Below are positions 9,412 to 20,506 of a DNA stretch of 39,720 nucleotides, in pieces. Source of the stretch: UBA710 sp051655145 (GTDB taxonomy: Bacteria; Bacillota_I; Bacilli_A; Mycoplasmatales; Metamycoplasmataceae). The notes beneath the pieces are model-generated. The model did no database searches. It was not told the DNA's origin and was given only the letters and a program-made list of their open reading frames with translations. Positions within the stretch are counted from its first letter, which is position 1. Every line of letters begins with the position of its first letter. Both the position numbers and the translations under genes were made by a program. The DNA lies in contig JBOFZK010000024.1 in the NCBI GenBank assembly GCA_051655145.1, forward strand, positions 1 through 39,720. Direction: 5' to 3'.

Positions 9412-10269
9412 ATGGCTTCTTTAGAAAATATTAAAACAAGAATTTCTTCTGTTTCTGTTTTTGAAAAAATAACAAAAGCAATGGAACTAGTTTCTATTTC
9501 TAAATTTCGTCGTATTCAAGAAGAATTGAATAAAGTAAGAGAATATACAGATAGAGTAGAGAATGTATTTTTAAATATTAATAAAAATATTAAGTCATGA
9601 GAAAATATAATTCATTTTGATCCTGAAAAGCCAAGAATCTTTGTTTTAATTTCTTCTGATTTTGGTCTTTGTGGTGGTTATAATTCTAATATTATTAAAC
9701 TAGCTAAAAAAACTATTAAAAAAGATGATTTTATTATTCCAATTGGAACCAAGGGAACAAAGTGAGCTAATGAGTATTTTGATAAAAAACAAATCATATT
9801 AGATTTCCCTGGTTTTGGAGATATAGTTGAAGAAGATAAACTAGATAAAATTACTTCCAAATTAGTAGAATATTTACTGGAAAATAAAGCACGAGGAATT
9901 CATGTTCTTTATACAAGATTTATAAATTCTTTAAGGTGCGATCCAGAAGATAAAAAAATATTTCCTTTTTCAAGGACAGAGAGATTAAAAATGTTAGAGG
10001 AAAACCCCATCACTTCAATTACTGAATTTGAACCAAATTCTTCAACAGTTCTTCTTAACTCTCTTCCTCTTTATATTAATAGTATTTTATTAGTTAAATT
10101 TGTAAATTCAAAGACATCAGAAATGTCTTCAAGAAGAATCGCAATGGAGAACTCAACAAATAATGCAAAGGATATAATTGAAAATTTGAAAAAAGATTAT
10201 AATAAAATAAGACAAGCCAAAATAACACAAGAAATAGCTGAAATTGTAGCAGGAGCAGACAATGAATAA
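9412..10269 (+). CDS. atpG: F1Fo ATP synthase subunit gamma
   Basis: A 285-residue central rotor shaft. N-terminal helix with ISSVSVFEKITKAMELVSISK (about 11-30; the conserved I-x-S-V-x-x-T-x-K-I-T-x-A-M pattern) and C-terminal helix ending with SSRRIAMENSTNNAKDII (about 240-257), the gamma signature. SSDFGLCGGYNSNI (about 83-96) is also conserved. At least two UGA codons (9598-9600 and near 9764) are Trp. Starts 3 bp after atpA and overlaps atpD by 8 bp. Confidence 0.95.
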
Positions 10270-11692
10270 AAAAATAAATGAGAATAAAGGGAAGATAATC
10301 CAAATTTTAGGTCCTATTGTTGATGCTCGTTTTGATGAAGGGAAAATACCAGCAATCTTAAACGCTTTATCTTTACAATATGAAGGTAAAGAACATATTT
10401 TTGAAGTAGCTCAACAAATAGGTGATAATACAGTTCGTTGTATTTCAATGTCTTCAACTGAAGGTCTAATAAGAGGGTTAGATATCTTTGATACAGGAAA
10501 ACCAATTTCGGTTCCAGTAGGAAAAGATGTTCTTTCAAGAATGTTTAATGTTTTAGGTGAACCAATTGATGATTTACCAGCGCCAGTTGATCCTAAAAAA
10601 ATGCCAATCCATAGATTAGCTCCTTCATATGAAGAACAAAAAGCATCAACTGAAATTTTAGAAACAGGAATCAAAGTTATTGATTTACTAACTCCATATG
10701 GAAAAGGTGGTAAAATTGGTCTTTTCGGTGGAGCTGGAGTAGGGAAAACTGTTATTGTTCAAGAACTAATAAATAATATAGCTTCTGAACATGGTGGTTT
10801 ATCTGTTTTTGCCGGTGTAGGAGAAAGAACTCGTGAAGGTAATGATTTATATCACGAAATGAAAGCGGCTGGTGTTTTAGATAAAACAGCTCTTGTATTT
10901 GGACAAATGAATGAACCTCCAGGGGCAAGAATGAGAGTTGCTCTTTCAGGTCTTACTATGGCAGAATATTTTAGAGATGAATTAAACCAAGATGTTCTTT
11001 TATTTATTGATAATATTTTTAGATTTACTCAAGCAGGATCAGAAGTTTCCGCTCTTCTTGGTAGAATGCCTTCAGCTGTTGGATATCAACCAACCCTTGC
11101 AACTGAAATGGGTCAATTACAAGAAAGAATAACCTCAACTAAATTAGGATCAATTACTTCTGTTCAAGCAGTTTATGTTCCGGCTGACGATTTAACAGAT
11201 CCAGCTCCAGCAACTACTTTTACTCACCTTGATGCTAAAACAGTTCTTGATAGAAATATAGCTTCTCTTGGTCTTTATCCGGCTGTTGATCCTTTAGCTT
11301 CAACATCTAGATTATTAGATCCTTTAATTATTGGTGTAGAACATTATGAAACAGCTCTTGGAGTACAAAAAATATTACAAAGATTTAAGGAACTACAAGA
11401 TATTATAGCTATCCTTGGAATGGATGAACTTTCTGATGAAGATAAATTAATAATTTATAGAGCAAGAAAAATAAGAAACTTTTTATCTCAACCATTTACA
11501 GTTGCTGAAAAATTTTCAGGAATTAAAGGTAAGTATGTAAAACTTGAAGATAATATTAGAAGTTTTAAAGAAATCCTAGAAGGTAAATATGATAACTTTA
11601 ATGAATCATCATTTTTATATGTAGGTTCAATAGATGAAGTTATTGAAAAAGAGAGAAAATATCAAGCTTCTATTGCTGACGTAAAACAATAG
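10262..11692 (+). CDS. atpD: F1Fo ATP synthase subunit beta
   Basis: A 476-residue catalytic subunit. Walker A GGAGVGKT is at residues 156-163; GERTREGNDLYHEM (catalytic Glu region), the Walker B strand VLLFIDNIFRF and GRMPSAVGYQPTLATEMG are all intact. Length is normal (460-475). Makes ATP at the alpha/beta interfaces of F1 on the cytoplasmic side; in fermentative mycoplasmas the complex is thought to work mainly as a proton-pumping ATPase. Overlaps the atpG end by 8 bp. Confidence 0.98.
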   Translation: MNKKINENKGKIIQILGPIVDARFDEGKIPAILNALSLQYEGKEHIFEVAQQIGDNTVRCISMSSTEGLIRGLDIFDTGKPISVPVGKDVLSRMFNVLGEPIDDLPAPVDPKKMPIHRLAPSYEEQKASTEILETGIKVIDLLTPYGKGGKIGLFGGAGVGKTVIVQELINNIASEHGGLSVFAGVGERTREGNDLYHEMKAAGVLDKTALVFGQMNEPPGARMRVALSGLTMAEYFRDELNQDVLLFIDNIFRFTQAGSEVSALLGRMPSAVGYQPTLATEMGQLQERITSTKLGSITSVQAVYVPADDLTDPAPATTFTHLDAKTVLDRNIASLGLYPAVDPLASTSRLLDPLIIGVEHYETALGVQKILQRFKELQDIIAILGMDELSDEDKLIIYRARKIRNFLSQPFTVAEKFSGIKGKYVKLEDNIRSFKEILEGKYDNFNESSFLYVGSIDEVIEKERKYQASIADVKQ

Positions 11693-11699
11693 GAATTTT

Positions 11700-12131
11700 A
11701 TGAATAACAATTTAGAAAATGAACGTAAAACAAAATTAACAATTTTAACCCCTGCAGGAGTATTTTTTGATGATTATGTAGATTTAATAACAGTTAAATT
11801 AACTACAGGTTATAGAGGGATTCAAAAAAACATTCTTCCTTTCGTTTCTAATATCGAAATTTCTACTATGTATTTAAATTCTCCTAATTCACCAGATTAT
11901 CATATTTTAGCAATTGGTGGCGGTCTTATTTATGCTGAAAGATTATATGTAAATATTTTTACAGATGATGTTTCTTTTAAAGAAGATTTAGATGAAAGTA
12001 ATTTAAATTCTCTATTAACTATTACAAAACAAAAACTTGAATCTTCTTCTTTAGATTTTGCAAATCAAACTAAACAAGAAACTATTCTTAAAAAAACTAT
12101 TAATAAATTAGATACTATTAAATTAAAATAA
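11700..12131 (+). CDS. atpC: F1Fo ATP synthase subunit epsilon
   Basis: A 143-residue protein with the epsilon N-terminal beta-sandwich: LTILTPAGVFFDDYVDLI (about 13-30), and the later ILAIGGGLIYAERLYVNIFTDD (about 64-85) aligned to the usual FAVxGGFxEVxxxxVTVLAD. A C-terminal helical part (about 92-143) follows. Seven bases after atpD; last gene of the operon. Its stop codon is immediately followed by the stop codon of the convergent helicase gene, with no space for a terminator. Confidence 0.9.
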   Translation: MNNNLENERKTKLTILTPAGVFFDDYVDLITVKLTTGYRGIQKNILPFVSNIEISTMYLNSPNSPDYHILAIGGGLIYAERLYVNIFTDDVSFKEDLDESNLNSLLTITKQKLESSSLDFANQTKQETILKKTINKLDTIKLK

Positions 12132-15100
12132 TTATTTTAAAATTTTATTAATATAATTAAGTATTCGATTTAAATCTAAAAATCAATCTATTTCATCTAT
12201 TTCTAAATAGTTATAATTTCTTGATTCTAAAAATTTAGTAAGGTCTCTTTTTTCTAAAAAATCATCACCTATTTTATCTCAATAATTAATTTTAATAGCT
12301 AATAAAACAAGTTCCTTTTTGTGATCATAAAAAACAAAATCAATTAAACAATTACCTAATTTATAATCAATTATAATTTCAATTCTATCTTGATTAAAAC
12401 CTACATTTTTTATTAAGGTATTATATATTTCTTTTTTAATTTCATTTGTTTCATCAGTAATTCTTTTTTTAGTATTATCTTTTTCTTTTTTAGAATCTAA
12501 ATAATGAATTAAATTTTTAAAACACATCGCATTTTCATTTTCAATATTAACACCCATTTCAGCATCTAAAAATGATTTAATAATAATCATTTTTTCTTTT
12601 GAACGTGTAAGAGCAACATTTAATCTATTTTTCCCACCAGACATATTTAATGGACCATAAGCATTTCTTAAACGATATGTTTTAGGGCTTTTTCCATAAG
12701 CTATAGAAATAATTACAAGATCACCTTCATTCCCTTGAACGTTTTCTAGATTTGTAACAAGCAAATTACCATCTTTATTTTTGTTTTTTATAAATTCATT
12801 TTTGCTTTTATCAATTAGTGATTTTATATATAAACTTTGAGGAATATTAAAAGTAATTATAATAATTTTTTGATAATTTTCTATATTCAATTCTAATTGT
12901 CTTATTACTTCTTTTGCTTCTATTTCATTTATTCCATCTTCAAAAAAACCTTCTATATCAATTACTTCTAAAGGTTCTGATGTAAATTTTTGATTTATTG
13001 AAGCTATATTTAATTTATTATCATAAATAAATTGATTAGAAAATTCTATTAAATCTTGAGAAACAGAACGATAATGATTATTTAATAAAATTTCATTTCA
13101 TTCAGAAAATGTTGCTCTTTCCAAAAGAGAATCTGCATTATTAAAATCAATTTCAAAAATGTAATCTTCTTCATCTTCAACTTGTCCTTCTATTCTTGAA
13201 ACGAAAAATGATGAAGGTTTAAGTTGTTTTTCATCACCAGCAACAATTTTTATTTTTGTTCTATATAAAATCGGATATGCTCTTTCTAAAAACATTTGCG
13301 ATGCTTCATCAAAGATTCCATAATCAAAAATACCTTCTTCACATTCTAAAATATTAGCTATATCATTAGGACGAGCTATTCAAATTGGGAAAAGTTCCAT
13401 AAGTTGTTTTGTATATTTTTTTATAAATGGATTTAGTTTAGGATATCTTTTAAAATTAGCTACTCTAAAGATTTCTTTTATATCTTCAGAATATTCACTA
13501 TTTTTAACTCTATTAATTCATTCAACTTTAACTTGATTATAAATAATTTTATTAATATATTCTCAATCAACATCTTCATTCATTTTTAATTGTTTTTTAA
13601 ATTCATCATATTTTTCTAAATTTTTTATTCTTTCTGAAGTTAAAACATTTTTTCTAAAATTAAAAATATTTTTAGCCATTAAAATATCTTCAAATTGAAT
13701 ATTAAATTCATCAATTGCATAAATAGCTTCATTATGAAGATTATTTCATTCATTTTCAATAAAATAAATTATATTTTCTTCTAAATTTAAATCTTTAAAA
13801 TAAAAAAATACATATAAAGGAGTAAGGACAATTTTAAAATTATTATATATATTTACAACTGGTCCTAAAGTTATTTTTTCTTCAGCTATTTTTTCTAATA
13901 TAAAATGAACAAGTTTATAATCGAAAACATATTCTATTTTTTCCTTATCTTCTTCAATACTTTTTTCAACCATCCAATGTTTAACAACTTTTTTTACTCT
14001 TAATGAACTTGTATTTTCAAGCAATTCAAGCAATTCATAATAATTATTATTTTTTATAATTAAATTTAAAAAATCTTCTCCATAATTACTTTTATTAGAA
14101 ACCATTATTTTTAAATTATTAATTTTCTCTTCGTTTCTTTTCATATAAAATAAATCACTTCTAAAAATATTTTCTAATTCTTTATTAGTTTCAAAAAGCT
14201 GTTTTATTCTTTGTTGTGCATATTGAATATTTTTAAATTCATTTATTGTAAATAGTGAAAAATTATCATGATTTCATTGTTCATTTAAACTAAAAAAATT
14301 ATTTAAAAATATATCTAATTTTTCCTTCATTATTTTGTAATAATTTTTGTATTCACTTTCAGATAAAGTTTTATTCTTCATAAAATTAATTAATTTAATT
14401 ATTTTTTGATATTCTCTTTTATTAATATCTTTTACATTATTATCTATTATTTTTTTATAAGTATCATTTTTAGAAGTTAAATAAGAAAGATTTTTAATAT
14501 AATCGTTAAAATAAAAATCATTATCTTTTCAAGATGTTATTTCTTTTTTTAAAAGATTAATTTCTTTTAAAATTATTCTATTATTTAATGTTTTTTCAAA
14601 ATATTCATTTTCAAATTCAATATCTAAATCAATTTGTGAAGCATCCTCTGATAATATTTTTTCTAATGTTAAAATACTATTAAAAAAATACTTTTTTCCG
14701 TTCGTTTCATTAATATTGTTAAAAAATATACTGAAATCCCTTAAATCACCTAATCTAGCTATTAAAACCTCTAAAGCAGCATTCTTTTCAGAAACCATTA
14801 AAGCAGATTTATTATTAATTAAAATATTAGCTAATATATTTGTAATGGTTTCAGATTTACCTGTTCCGGGCGGCCCATGAATTACTGTATTTGATTCAAG
14901 CGAAAATTTAAGTGCTTTTAATTGAGAAAGATTTAAAGATGTTATTTGAATATTTTGTTTATTAGAATCAAATAATATATTTTCATCAATTTCTTTTTTG
15001 AAATTTATTACATTATCGCCGAAAACATCTATTTTATTTTCAATAATATAATTTAGATCTTGTTTTAATCTTCCTCCAGAAGGAACTACTAAACCTAAAA

Positions 15101-15878
15101 TAAAAGAATCTTCTATTACTGTTTTTGGATATTCTTTTTTTACAAGATCTACATCTGTATTAGAAAAATCAACAATTTTATTTGGTCTTTGTGTTTCTAA
15201 ATTAAATTCTTGTTTTAAAAAAGAAATAATATCGTCAATATTATCTATATCTATTCACTTTTGAAAAATTTTACTTTTTTTATTATATGACTTTATTAAA
15301 TGAGTAATTATTTTTTCATTAATAACAATATTATCTTCTCTTAATTCTAATTTCTCATTTTCTATATCATATGTAACTGGAACAAATAATAAAGGAGCAT
15401 TAATTACTTCTTTAGTTGGTCCTATAACTCCTTTTAAAAAATATCTACCTAAATAAAAAAATCATTCACCTGAATCTTTTTCTTTTGATTGAGCTATACC
15501 ATCAATATTTTTAAGTTGCACACTAGTACTTGCATACTTCTTTTGTAAATAATTTATTGTATCTGATTTATGAGTTTTAAAATCTTTTAAAATTCTATTT
15601 TTTCTCATTGTAGAAAGAAAAATTTTTTCTTCATTTATCTTTTTTAAGAAATCTTTGGAATTAGTTTTTTCGTTTAATAAGGAAATAACATTTGATCATT
15701 TGTTTTTTTTAATATGAGCACTTGTTTTTTTTTCAAATAAATTTATTAAAGAACTTAATTCAAAAAAATTTAATGGGTCAAAAACCTCATTAACATTTAA
15801 TTTCATAAAAATTGCTCTATCGCTATTATTAAAAACAATTAAATTAAGTAATTTATGTTTTAAATATTTATTTTCCAT
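12132..15878 (-). CDS. Superfamily 1 (Dna2/Upf1-like) helicase with DUF4011-like N-terminus and Vsr/MTES_1575-like C-terminal domain
   Basis: A 1248-residue protein interrupted by many UGA (Trp) codons. Residues about 90-200 (EWFFYLGRYFLKGV... APLLFVPVTY) resemble DUF4011. The helicase core has Walker A HGPPGTGKSETI (G335-S342), Walker B GIFDEASQM (D857, E858), AGDEKQLKPSSFF, LENVQGNEGDLVIIS and motif VI NVALTRSKEK (R1092). A long insert of mixed helices (about 380-830) separates motifs I and II. The last 110 residues align with the small PD-(D/E)XK-type domain (MTES_1575/Vsr-like) at the end of such helicases: LIDFVFY (D1180), then LLAIKIN where the family has IE-x-DG, so two expected catalytic acids appear as Lys1196 and Asn1198. 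Start: M at 15878 is chosen because an extended -10 (15886-15894) lies 7 bases upstream; an upstream ATG at 15947 would start before this promoter. Similar architectures occur among phage-defence helicases; role here is inferred. Confidence 0.82.
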
Positions 15879-15935
15879 ATTTAAAATTCTATCAAATATT
15901 AATTTTATTTTTAATAAGTGTATACTTTTTATGAG
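15879..15935. promoter_or_regulatory. Divergent promoters: helicase and ABC exporter
   Basis: A 57 bp spacer. Minus strand: TGATAGAAT (extended -10) at 15886-15894, 7 bases before the helicase ATG. Plus strand: TATACT at 15921-15926, 9 bases before the permease ATG. Neither start has an SD, so both messages are probably leaderless. Confidence 0.45.
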
Positions 15936-16847
15936 ATGAATAAACATATTTCAAAGGAAAAAAAAGAGTTTTTCAGTAAAAGAAAAAAATCTTTTTGACC
16001 AGCATTAGCTTTTATAAAGCTATTAAATAAACAATTTATTTTTTCAAAAGAAATAATATTTTATTTATATTTTTTTGATTTGATATTAATTATATTTTTT
16101 ACCCAAATTATTTTAATTACTTCTTTTGCAACAACATTATTTGTTGAAATAATTTCAAATATAATTATCTTTGGTTTGATAACAACAGCGATTCAGGTTT
16201 TACCATCCACAATTCTTTATTTTAAAAACTCTACTTTGATAAAATTAATAAAGATTTCTTCGGTCTCTTCTTTAACTTTTTTCACTTCTGTAATTTCTTA
16301 TTATTTTATTTTAATAATTACTCAATTATTATGAAATTTTAGTTGATTTTTTGCTCTTTTTGGTTGGCAAAATATTTTAATAGGAGAAACAACGTATAAA
16401 ATATTTGATTTATTTTTTGGTCCTAAATCTCAAATAGATTGATTGAGTTATATGTTTGTTATTTTTTATTTAGAAATTTTTACTATTTCAATTGGTATTT
16501 TTATATCAGCAATTTCTAAAAATAATATTCAAATGAATATATTTTCTTCAATTATAATTTATTGAAGCATAATTTTTGGTTCACAAATTTTTATAAAAGA
16601 ATTTTCAGATAAATTTTTAATTATTTCTTTCTTTTCATATATAACGCCTTTAAGATATATTAATAATTTTTTAATTTTAGCAATTAATGGAGAAAATATT
16701 TTTAATATTTTTCTCTCTTCAACTCAACCTTTTATTAATCTTGGATTACAATCATGAGAAGTTCATGCAGGTTGATTAATACCGATGATATTAATATTTT
16801 TCTTAATAATTTTTTCAATTAAAAAAATGAAATGGAATAATAGATAA
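15936..16847 (+). CDS. ABC-2 type transporter permease
   Basis: A 303-residue membrane protein with a basic cytoplasmic N-terminus (about 1-48) and about six hydrophobic helices, the topology of ABC-2 export permeases. Trp codons are mostly UGA (about eight), with TGG in GWQN and near the C-terminus (KMKWNNR). No substrate-specific motif is visible. The start at 15936 is chosen because the same frame is open upstream of the first hydrophobic helix and the -10 TATACT is 9 bases upstream. The stop TAA shares its last base with the ATG of the ATPase gene, so the pair is one transporter operon. The substrate cannot be predicted; related pairs export drugs, lipids or peptides. Confidence 0.75.
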
Positions 16848-17656
16848 TGCAAAAGAAATTCGGAAAAAGAGACATGTTTAATTTTGCTTTTATAGAAAAA
16901 GAATATAATGAAAATAATTCTCCTTTTTTATTACCACCATATGAAAACTTAGAAAAAGCTTCAATTTTAGTTAAAAATATTTCATATATAGATAAAAAAA
17001 CTAAGCAAGTTATTTTAAATGATATTTTACTTCCTTTCTTTGATAATGAAAATGTTGGAATAATAGGAAGAAATGGTTCGGGTAAATCTACATTAGTAGA
17101 AATGATTACCGGATTAATTAAACCTGATAATGGAACTATTGAATATAATTATGATTTTGAACATTCATTTACGGAAAAAATTGGAATCCAATTCCAAAAT
17201 AACAATTTTCCTCAAAATATAAGATTAAGAGATTTAGTTGAATTTGTAATAACAGCTAATAATAATGACATTAATAAAGAAGAGCTTGATAATATGCTTA
17301 AATTATTTTCTTTATCTGATTTTTATAAAAAAAATATTAATAAATTATCTGGAGGAGAAATGCAAAGAGCTAGCTTACTTTTATCTATTTTGCATTTACC
17401 TCAATTTCTTTTTTTAGATGAATTTACTTCTAATCTTGATCTTTATAACAAAAATAAATTAATCTCTTTTGTTAAACAGTTTTGTAATATGAATAATATT
17501 AATATTATTTTAATTTCACATGATTTAGAAGAAATAGAAACAGTCTGCGATAGGCTAATTATAATAGAAAGAGGAAAAATTAAAAGTGATTTAAGCATTA
17601 AAAAAATAAAAGAAAAATATTATTCTTTAAATAATTTCTGTAAGTTATTTTTATAA
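16847..17656 (+). CDS. ABC transporter ATP-binding protein (partner of the ABC-2 permease)
   Basis: A 269-residue ATPase. A roughly 35-residue N-terminal extension precedes the nucleotide-binding domain. Walker A GRNGSGKST (74-82), Q-loop IGIQFQNN, signature LSGGEMQR, Walker B FLFLDEFTSNLD and switch His in ILISHDLEE are intact, so it should hydrolyse ATP. Overlaps the permease stop by one base (TAATG). Convergent with rpe, 2 bp between stop codons. Confidence 0.92.
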   Translation: MQKKFGKRDMFNFAFIEKEYNENNSPFLLPPYENLEKASILVKNISYIDKKTKQVILNDILLPFFDNENVGIIGRNGSGKSTLVEMITGLIKPDNGTIEYNYDFEHSFTEKIGIQFQNNNFPQNIRLRDLVEFVITANNNDINKEELDNMLKLFSLSDFYKKNINKLSGGEMQRASLLLSILHLPQFLFLDEFTSNLDLYNKNKLISFVKQFCNMNNINIILISHDLEEIETVCDRLIIIERGKIKSDLSIKKIKEKYYSLNNFCKLFL

Positions 17657-17658
17657 AA

Positions 17659-18315
17659 TTAAGCAACTAATTTTTTAATAGTTTCTAATGTAGGGTTTTT
17701 ATATAAATGAGAACCACAAACTAAAATATTTGCTCCATTTTTTCATAATTTAGAAGAGACTTTTTCATTTACTCCTCCATCTACTTCAATAAGTGCTGGT
17801 AATTTTTTTTCAATTATATAGTCATTTATAGTTTTAACTTTGTTATATGTATCTTCAATAAATGTTTGCCCGCCGAATCCTGGATTAACACCCATAATTA
17901 AAATAATGTCAAAAAATTGAATAATATCTTCTATGTCTTCAAAAGTTGTTTTAGGACTTATAGCCAAACCAACTCAATTATCAATACAGAATTCTTTAGC
18001 AAAATTAATAACGTCTTCTCTTTTTACTGCTTCATAATGAATTGTTAAACAAGTAGCAAATTCTTTTAACTTATTAGCATATTCAAATGGATTTACAACC
18101 ATAAGATGAGCGTTAGAAATATGTTTAGGAGTATTTTTTATAATGTTTTTAAATTCTTCTATTTGAATTCCATTATTAGGAACGAAAATATTATCCATAA
18201 AATCATAATGAATAAATTTAAGATTAAATTTTAAATATTTATTAACGAAATTAATCTTTTCTTCACTTGGTATATCTAAAATTGAAGGAGAAATATTTCT
18301 ATCATTTTTATTCAT
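17659..18315 (-). CDS. rpe: Ribulose-phosphate 3-epimerase
   Basis: A 218-residue TIM-barrel enzyme that interconverts ribulose 5-phosphate and xylulose 5-phosphate in the pentose phosphate pathway. Seen: ISPSILDI at the N-terminus (strand 1), FIHYDFMDNIFVPN (metal His and Asp), SNAHLMVVNP, MGVNPGFGGQTFI (phosphate-binding loop) and LIEVDGGVNEK (metal Asp). The C-terminal part NGANILVCGSHLY is read through a UGA (Trp) at 17743-17745. Length matches the family (215-225). No SD; TATAAT (18327-18332) is 11 bases upstream of the ATG. Confidence 0.95.
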
Positions 18316-18425
18316 AATTAATTTATATTATAAAGGGAAATAACAATATTTTTCTTATCTTTTAAATATCTTAATTTTAAAATAAAATTAAGATAAAATT
18401 ATTATTAATATAAATAGGGGTTAAA
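18316..18425. promoter_or_regulatory. Divergent promoter region rpe / M42 peptidase with inverted repeat
   Basis: 110 bp of A+T-rich DNA. A leftward -10 TATAAT is at 18327-18332 for rpe. An inverted repeat with 12 bp perfect arms (TATCTTAATTTT at 18367-18378 and its complement at 18384-18395, 5-base loop) lies nearer the peptidase gene. Rightward, TAATAT/TATAAA hexamers around 18405-18415 precede an SD-like AGGGGTT and the ATG at 18426. The repeat may be an operator or an mRNA hairpin; no T run follows it. Confidence 0.4.
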
Positions 18426-19502
18426 ATGAATAAAGAATTATATAAAAGATTAAAAGAATATTTAAATATAAATGGAATATCAAGACATGAAGAAGCTGTA
18501 GTTGATAAACTAAAAGAAAACATTGATGACAACATAATATATGAAAGAGATGGATTAGGTTCAATAATTTTTTCACAAAAAAATAAAAAAGAAAAAGGAC
18601 TTAAAATAGCTGTTGTAGCTCATATGGATGAAGTTGGTTTTTTAGTTCAAGATATATTAAAAAATGGACAATTAATTTTAGCAATGGTTGGAGGAGTTTG
18701 GCCTAATGTAATTATCGGAACTAAAGCAATCGTTGAAAATAGTAAAGGTAAACAATTTGAAGGAGTATTTGGTCATACTTCAATTCATATCTTAGAAGTT
18801 GAAAAAAGAACACAAGCTCCTTTATTAAAAGATTTATATGTTGATTTAGGTTTTGATTCAAAAGATGAAGCTGAAAAAAATGGTATTCAAATAGGAGATA
18901 AAGTTTATTTAACAGGTGAACCATTTTTAATGAATAATAAAATTGCTGTTGGAAAAGCAATGGATAATAGAGCCGGGGTTGTTGTTATAGATCAACTTCT
19001 AAAAAAATTAAAAAATAAAAAACTTAATAACCAAGTATTTATTGTAGGATCTGTTCAGGAAGAAGTTGGAACAAGAGGAGCCAAAACTGCTTCATCAATA
19101 ATTAATCCAGATGTAGCTATTGCAATTGATACATGTGCTTCTCATGATACATTTCAAGCTAAAGAAGGAATTCAAAAATTAGGTTCTGGTGTTGCTTTAA
19201 GATATATGGATGCAAGTACAATGATGGATCCAAAATTAACATCATGAATTTTAGATCTTGCTAAAGAGAAAAAGATTCCAGTATATAAATATATAGCTCA
19301 AGGAGGAGGAACTGATGCGGCAGCTTTACAATATGCTTCTAATGGTGTAGCAACAATTACTCTTTCTATTCCCCAAAGATATCTACATTCTCCTTTAGGA
19401 GCTTGTGATATTAACGATATTGAAAACACAATTAAATTAATAGAAGAAATTATTCTTAATTTAGATAGAAAAGAATTTGATAAACATATAGCTTATAAAT
19501 AA
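18426..19502 (+). CDS. M42 family metallo-aminopeptidase (glutamyl aminopeptidase/endoglucanase-like)
   Basis: A 358-residue cytoplasmic dinuclear metalloenzyme. Metal and catalytic residues are all present: AHMDEVGF (H66, D68), AMDNRAG (bridging D180), VQEEVGTRG (catalytic E212 and metal E213), AIDTC (D235) and QRYLHSP (H321). One UGA (19245-19247) is Trp, one TGG in GVWPN. The family trims N-terminal residues from peptides, fitting the peptide-dependent nutrition of mycoplasmas. Monocistronic by context, with an SD-like AGGGG and divergent from rpe. Confidence 0.93.
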
Positions 19503-19525
19503 AATATTAATATAAATAGAAAATT

Positions 19526-20506
19526 TTAAAATTTATTTTTGTCTTTATTATTTGAATTAGAAACTACCGTTTTTTTATTTTTTTTATCTTGGTCTTCAAA
19601 AGCTAGTTTTCTTTCTCTTTTGTCTTTAATAAATGAATTATCAATAATTTTTGTTTTTTCATAAACTTGTTCTAATAATAAACCATCAACAACTTTGAAT
19701 TGAGAATTCTCTTTTTTTAAAACAGATTGTAATTTATCTAAACCTTTCAAATTATCATAAATGAAAACATTTTTTGTATGATATTTTTGATTAACAGCTA
19801 AAGAATAGAAAGTTTTAATTTTATTTAATTTCTCCTCAAATTCAGCAAAACCATTTTGAACTTCTTTAAATGTAAATTTATTTTTAAAAAAGAAAATTTT
19901 ATAAATTGTTGCTTTATCAATTAATTGTTCTTTAAAAATATTTGAAACATCATAATTAGATAAATAATTTGGATCGATTTCTTCTAAAGTTGTTTTTGAA
20001 ATAACTCCTATAAGAACTGAGTTTTTTTCTATTTTGAAAAAAGATAAATAATTTTCATCAAAATATTCTAATTTTACTTCCTTATTTTGGTAAACATAAA
20101 AAAGTCTTTGGAATTGAAGAAAATGAGAATTATTTTTTACTAAATAATAGTTTTTATTAATTGTTTTTCTAACAGAATTAAATTCATCTTTATATGTTCC
20201 TAAAATAAGATCTTTAATATCACTTTTTTTATAATTATCTAGCGCAGGCCCTATTAATGTTTTAGTTTCTTCTAATAACGGTCCTCACATTATTGTTTTA
20301 TATGTTCTTAAAACAATAACATTTTTATTAAGAAAATTATTGTTTAATTTACTTGTAAAATTTAAATATGATTTATATCTTTTAAGATACTTTCTTAACT
20401 TAAAAACAATGTAATATGTTGTAAGCAAAATAATTACAGCCATAATACCTGTAATTAAAGATATAATTGGGACAACGACTAATCTAATAACTTCCATAGC
20501 ATGCAT
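19526..20506 (-). CDS. Hypothetical membrane-anchored protein
   Basis: 326 residues, UGA read as Trp at about 20285. I do not recognise a family. One N-terminal membrane helix (about 5-30, VIRLVVVPIISLITGIMAV) is followed by a basic stretch and a long soluble, Lys-rich, largely helical region; the last 45 residues are charged and probably disordered (ending NSNNKDKNKF). The topology resembles membrane-tethered coiled-coil proteins, but there is no convincing similarity to EzrA or to a secretion component. Two start codons are possible: 20506 (MHAM) or 20497 (MEVI); neither has an SD. It stands alone on the minus strand between the peptidase and ecfA1. Confidence 0.7.

Noticed and set aside
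15879..15947. Upstream in-frame start of the helicase at 15947
   Set aside because: It would add 23 residues encoded by the promoter region and overlap the divergent permease gene; the extended -10 at 15886-15894 favours the start at 15878.
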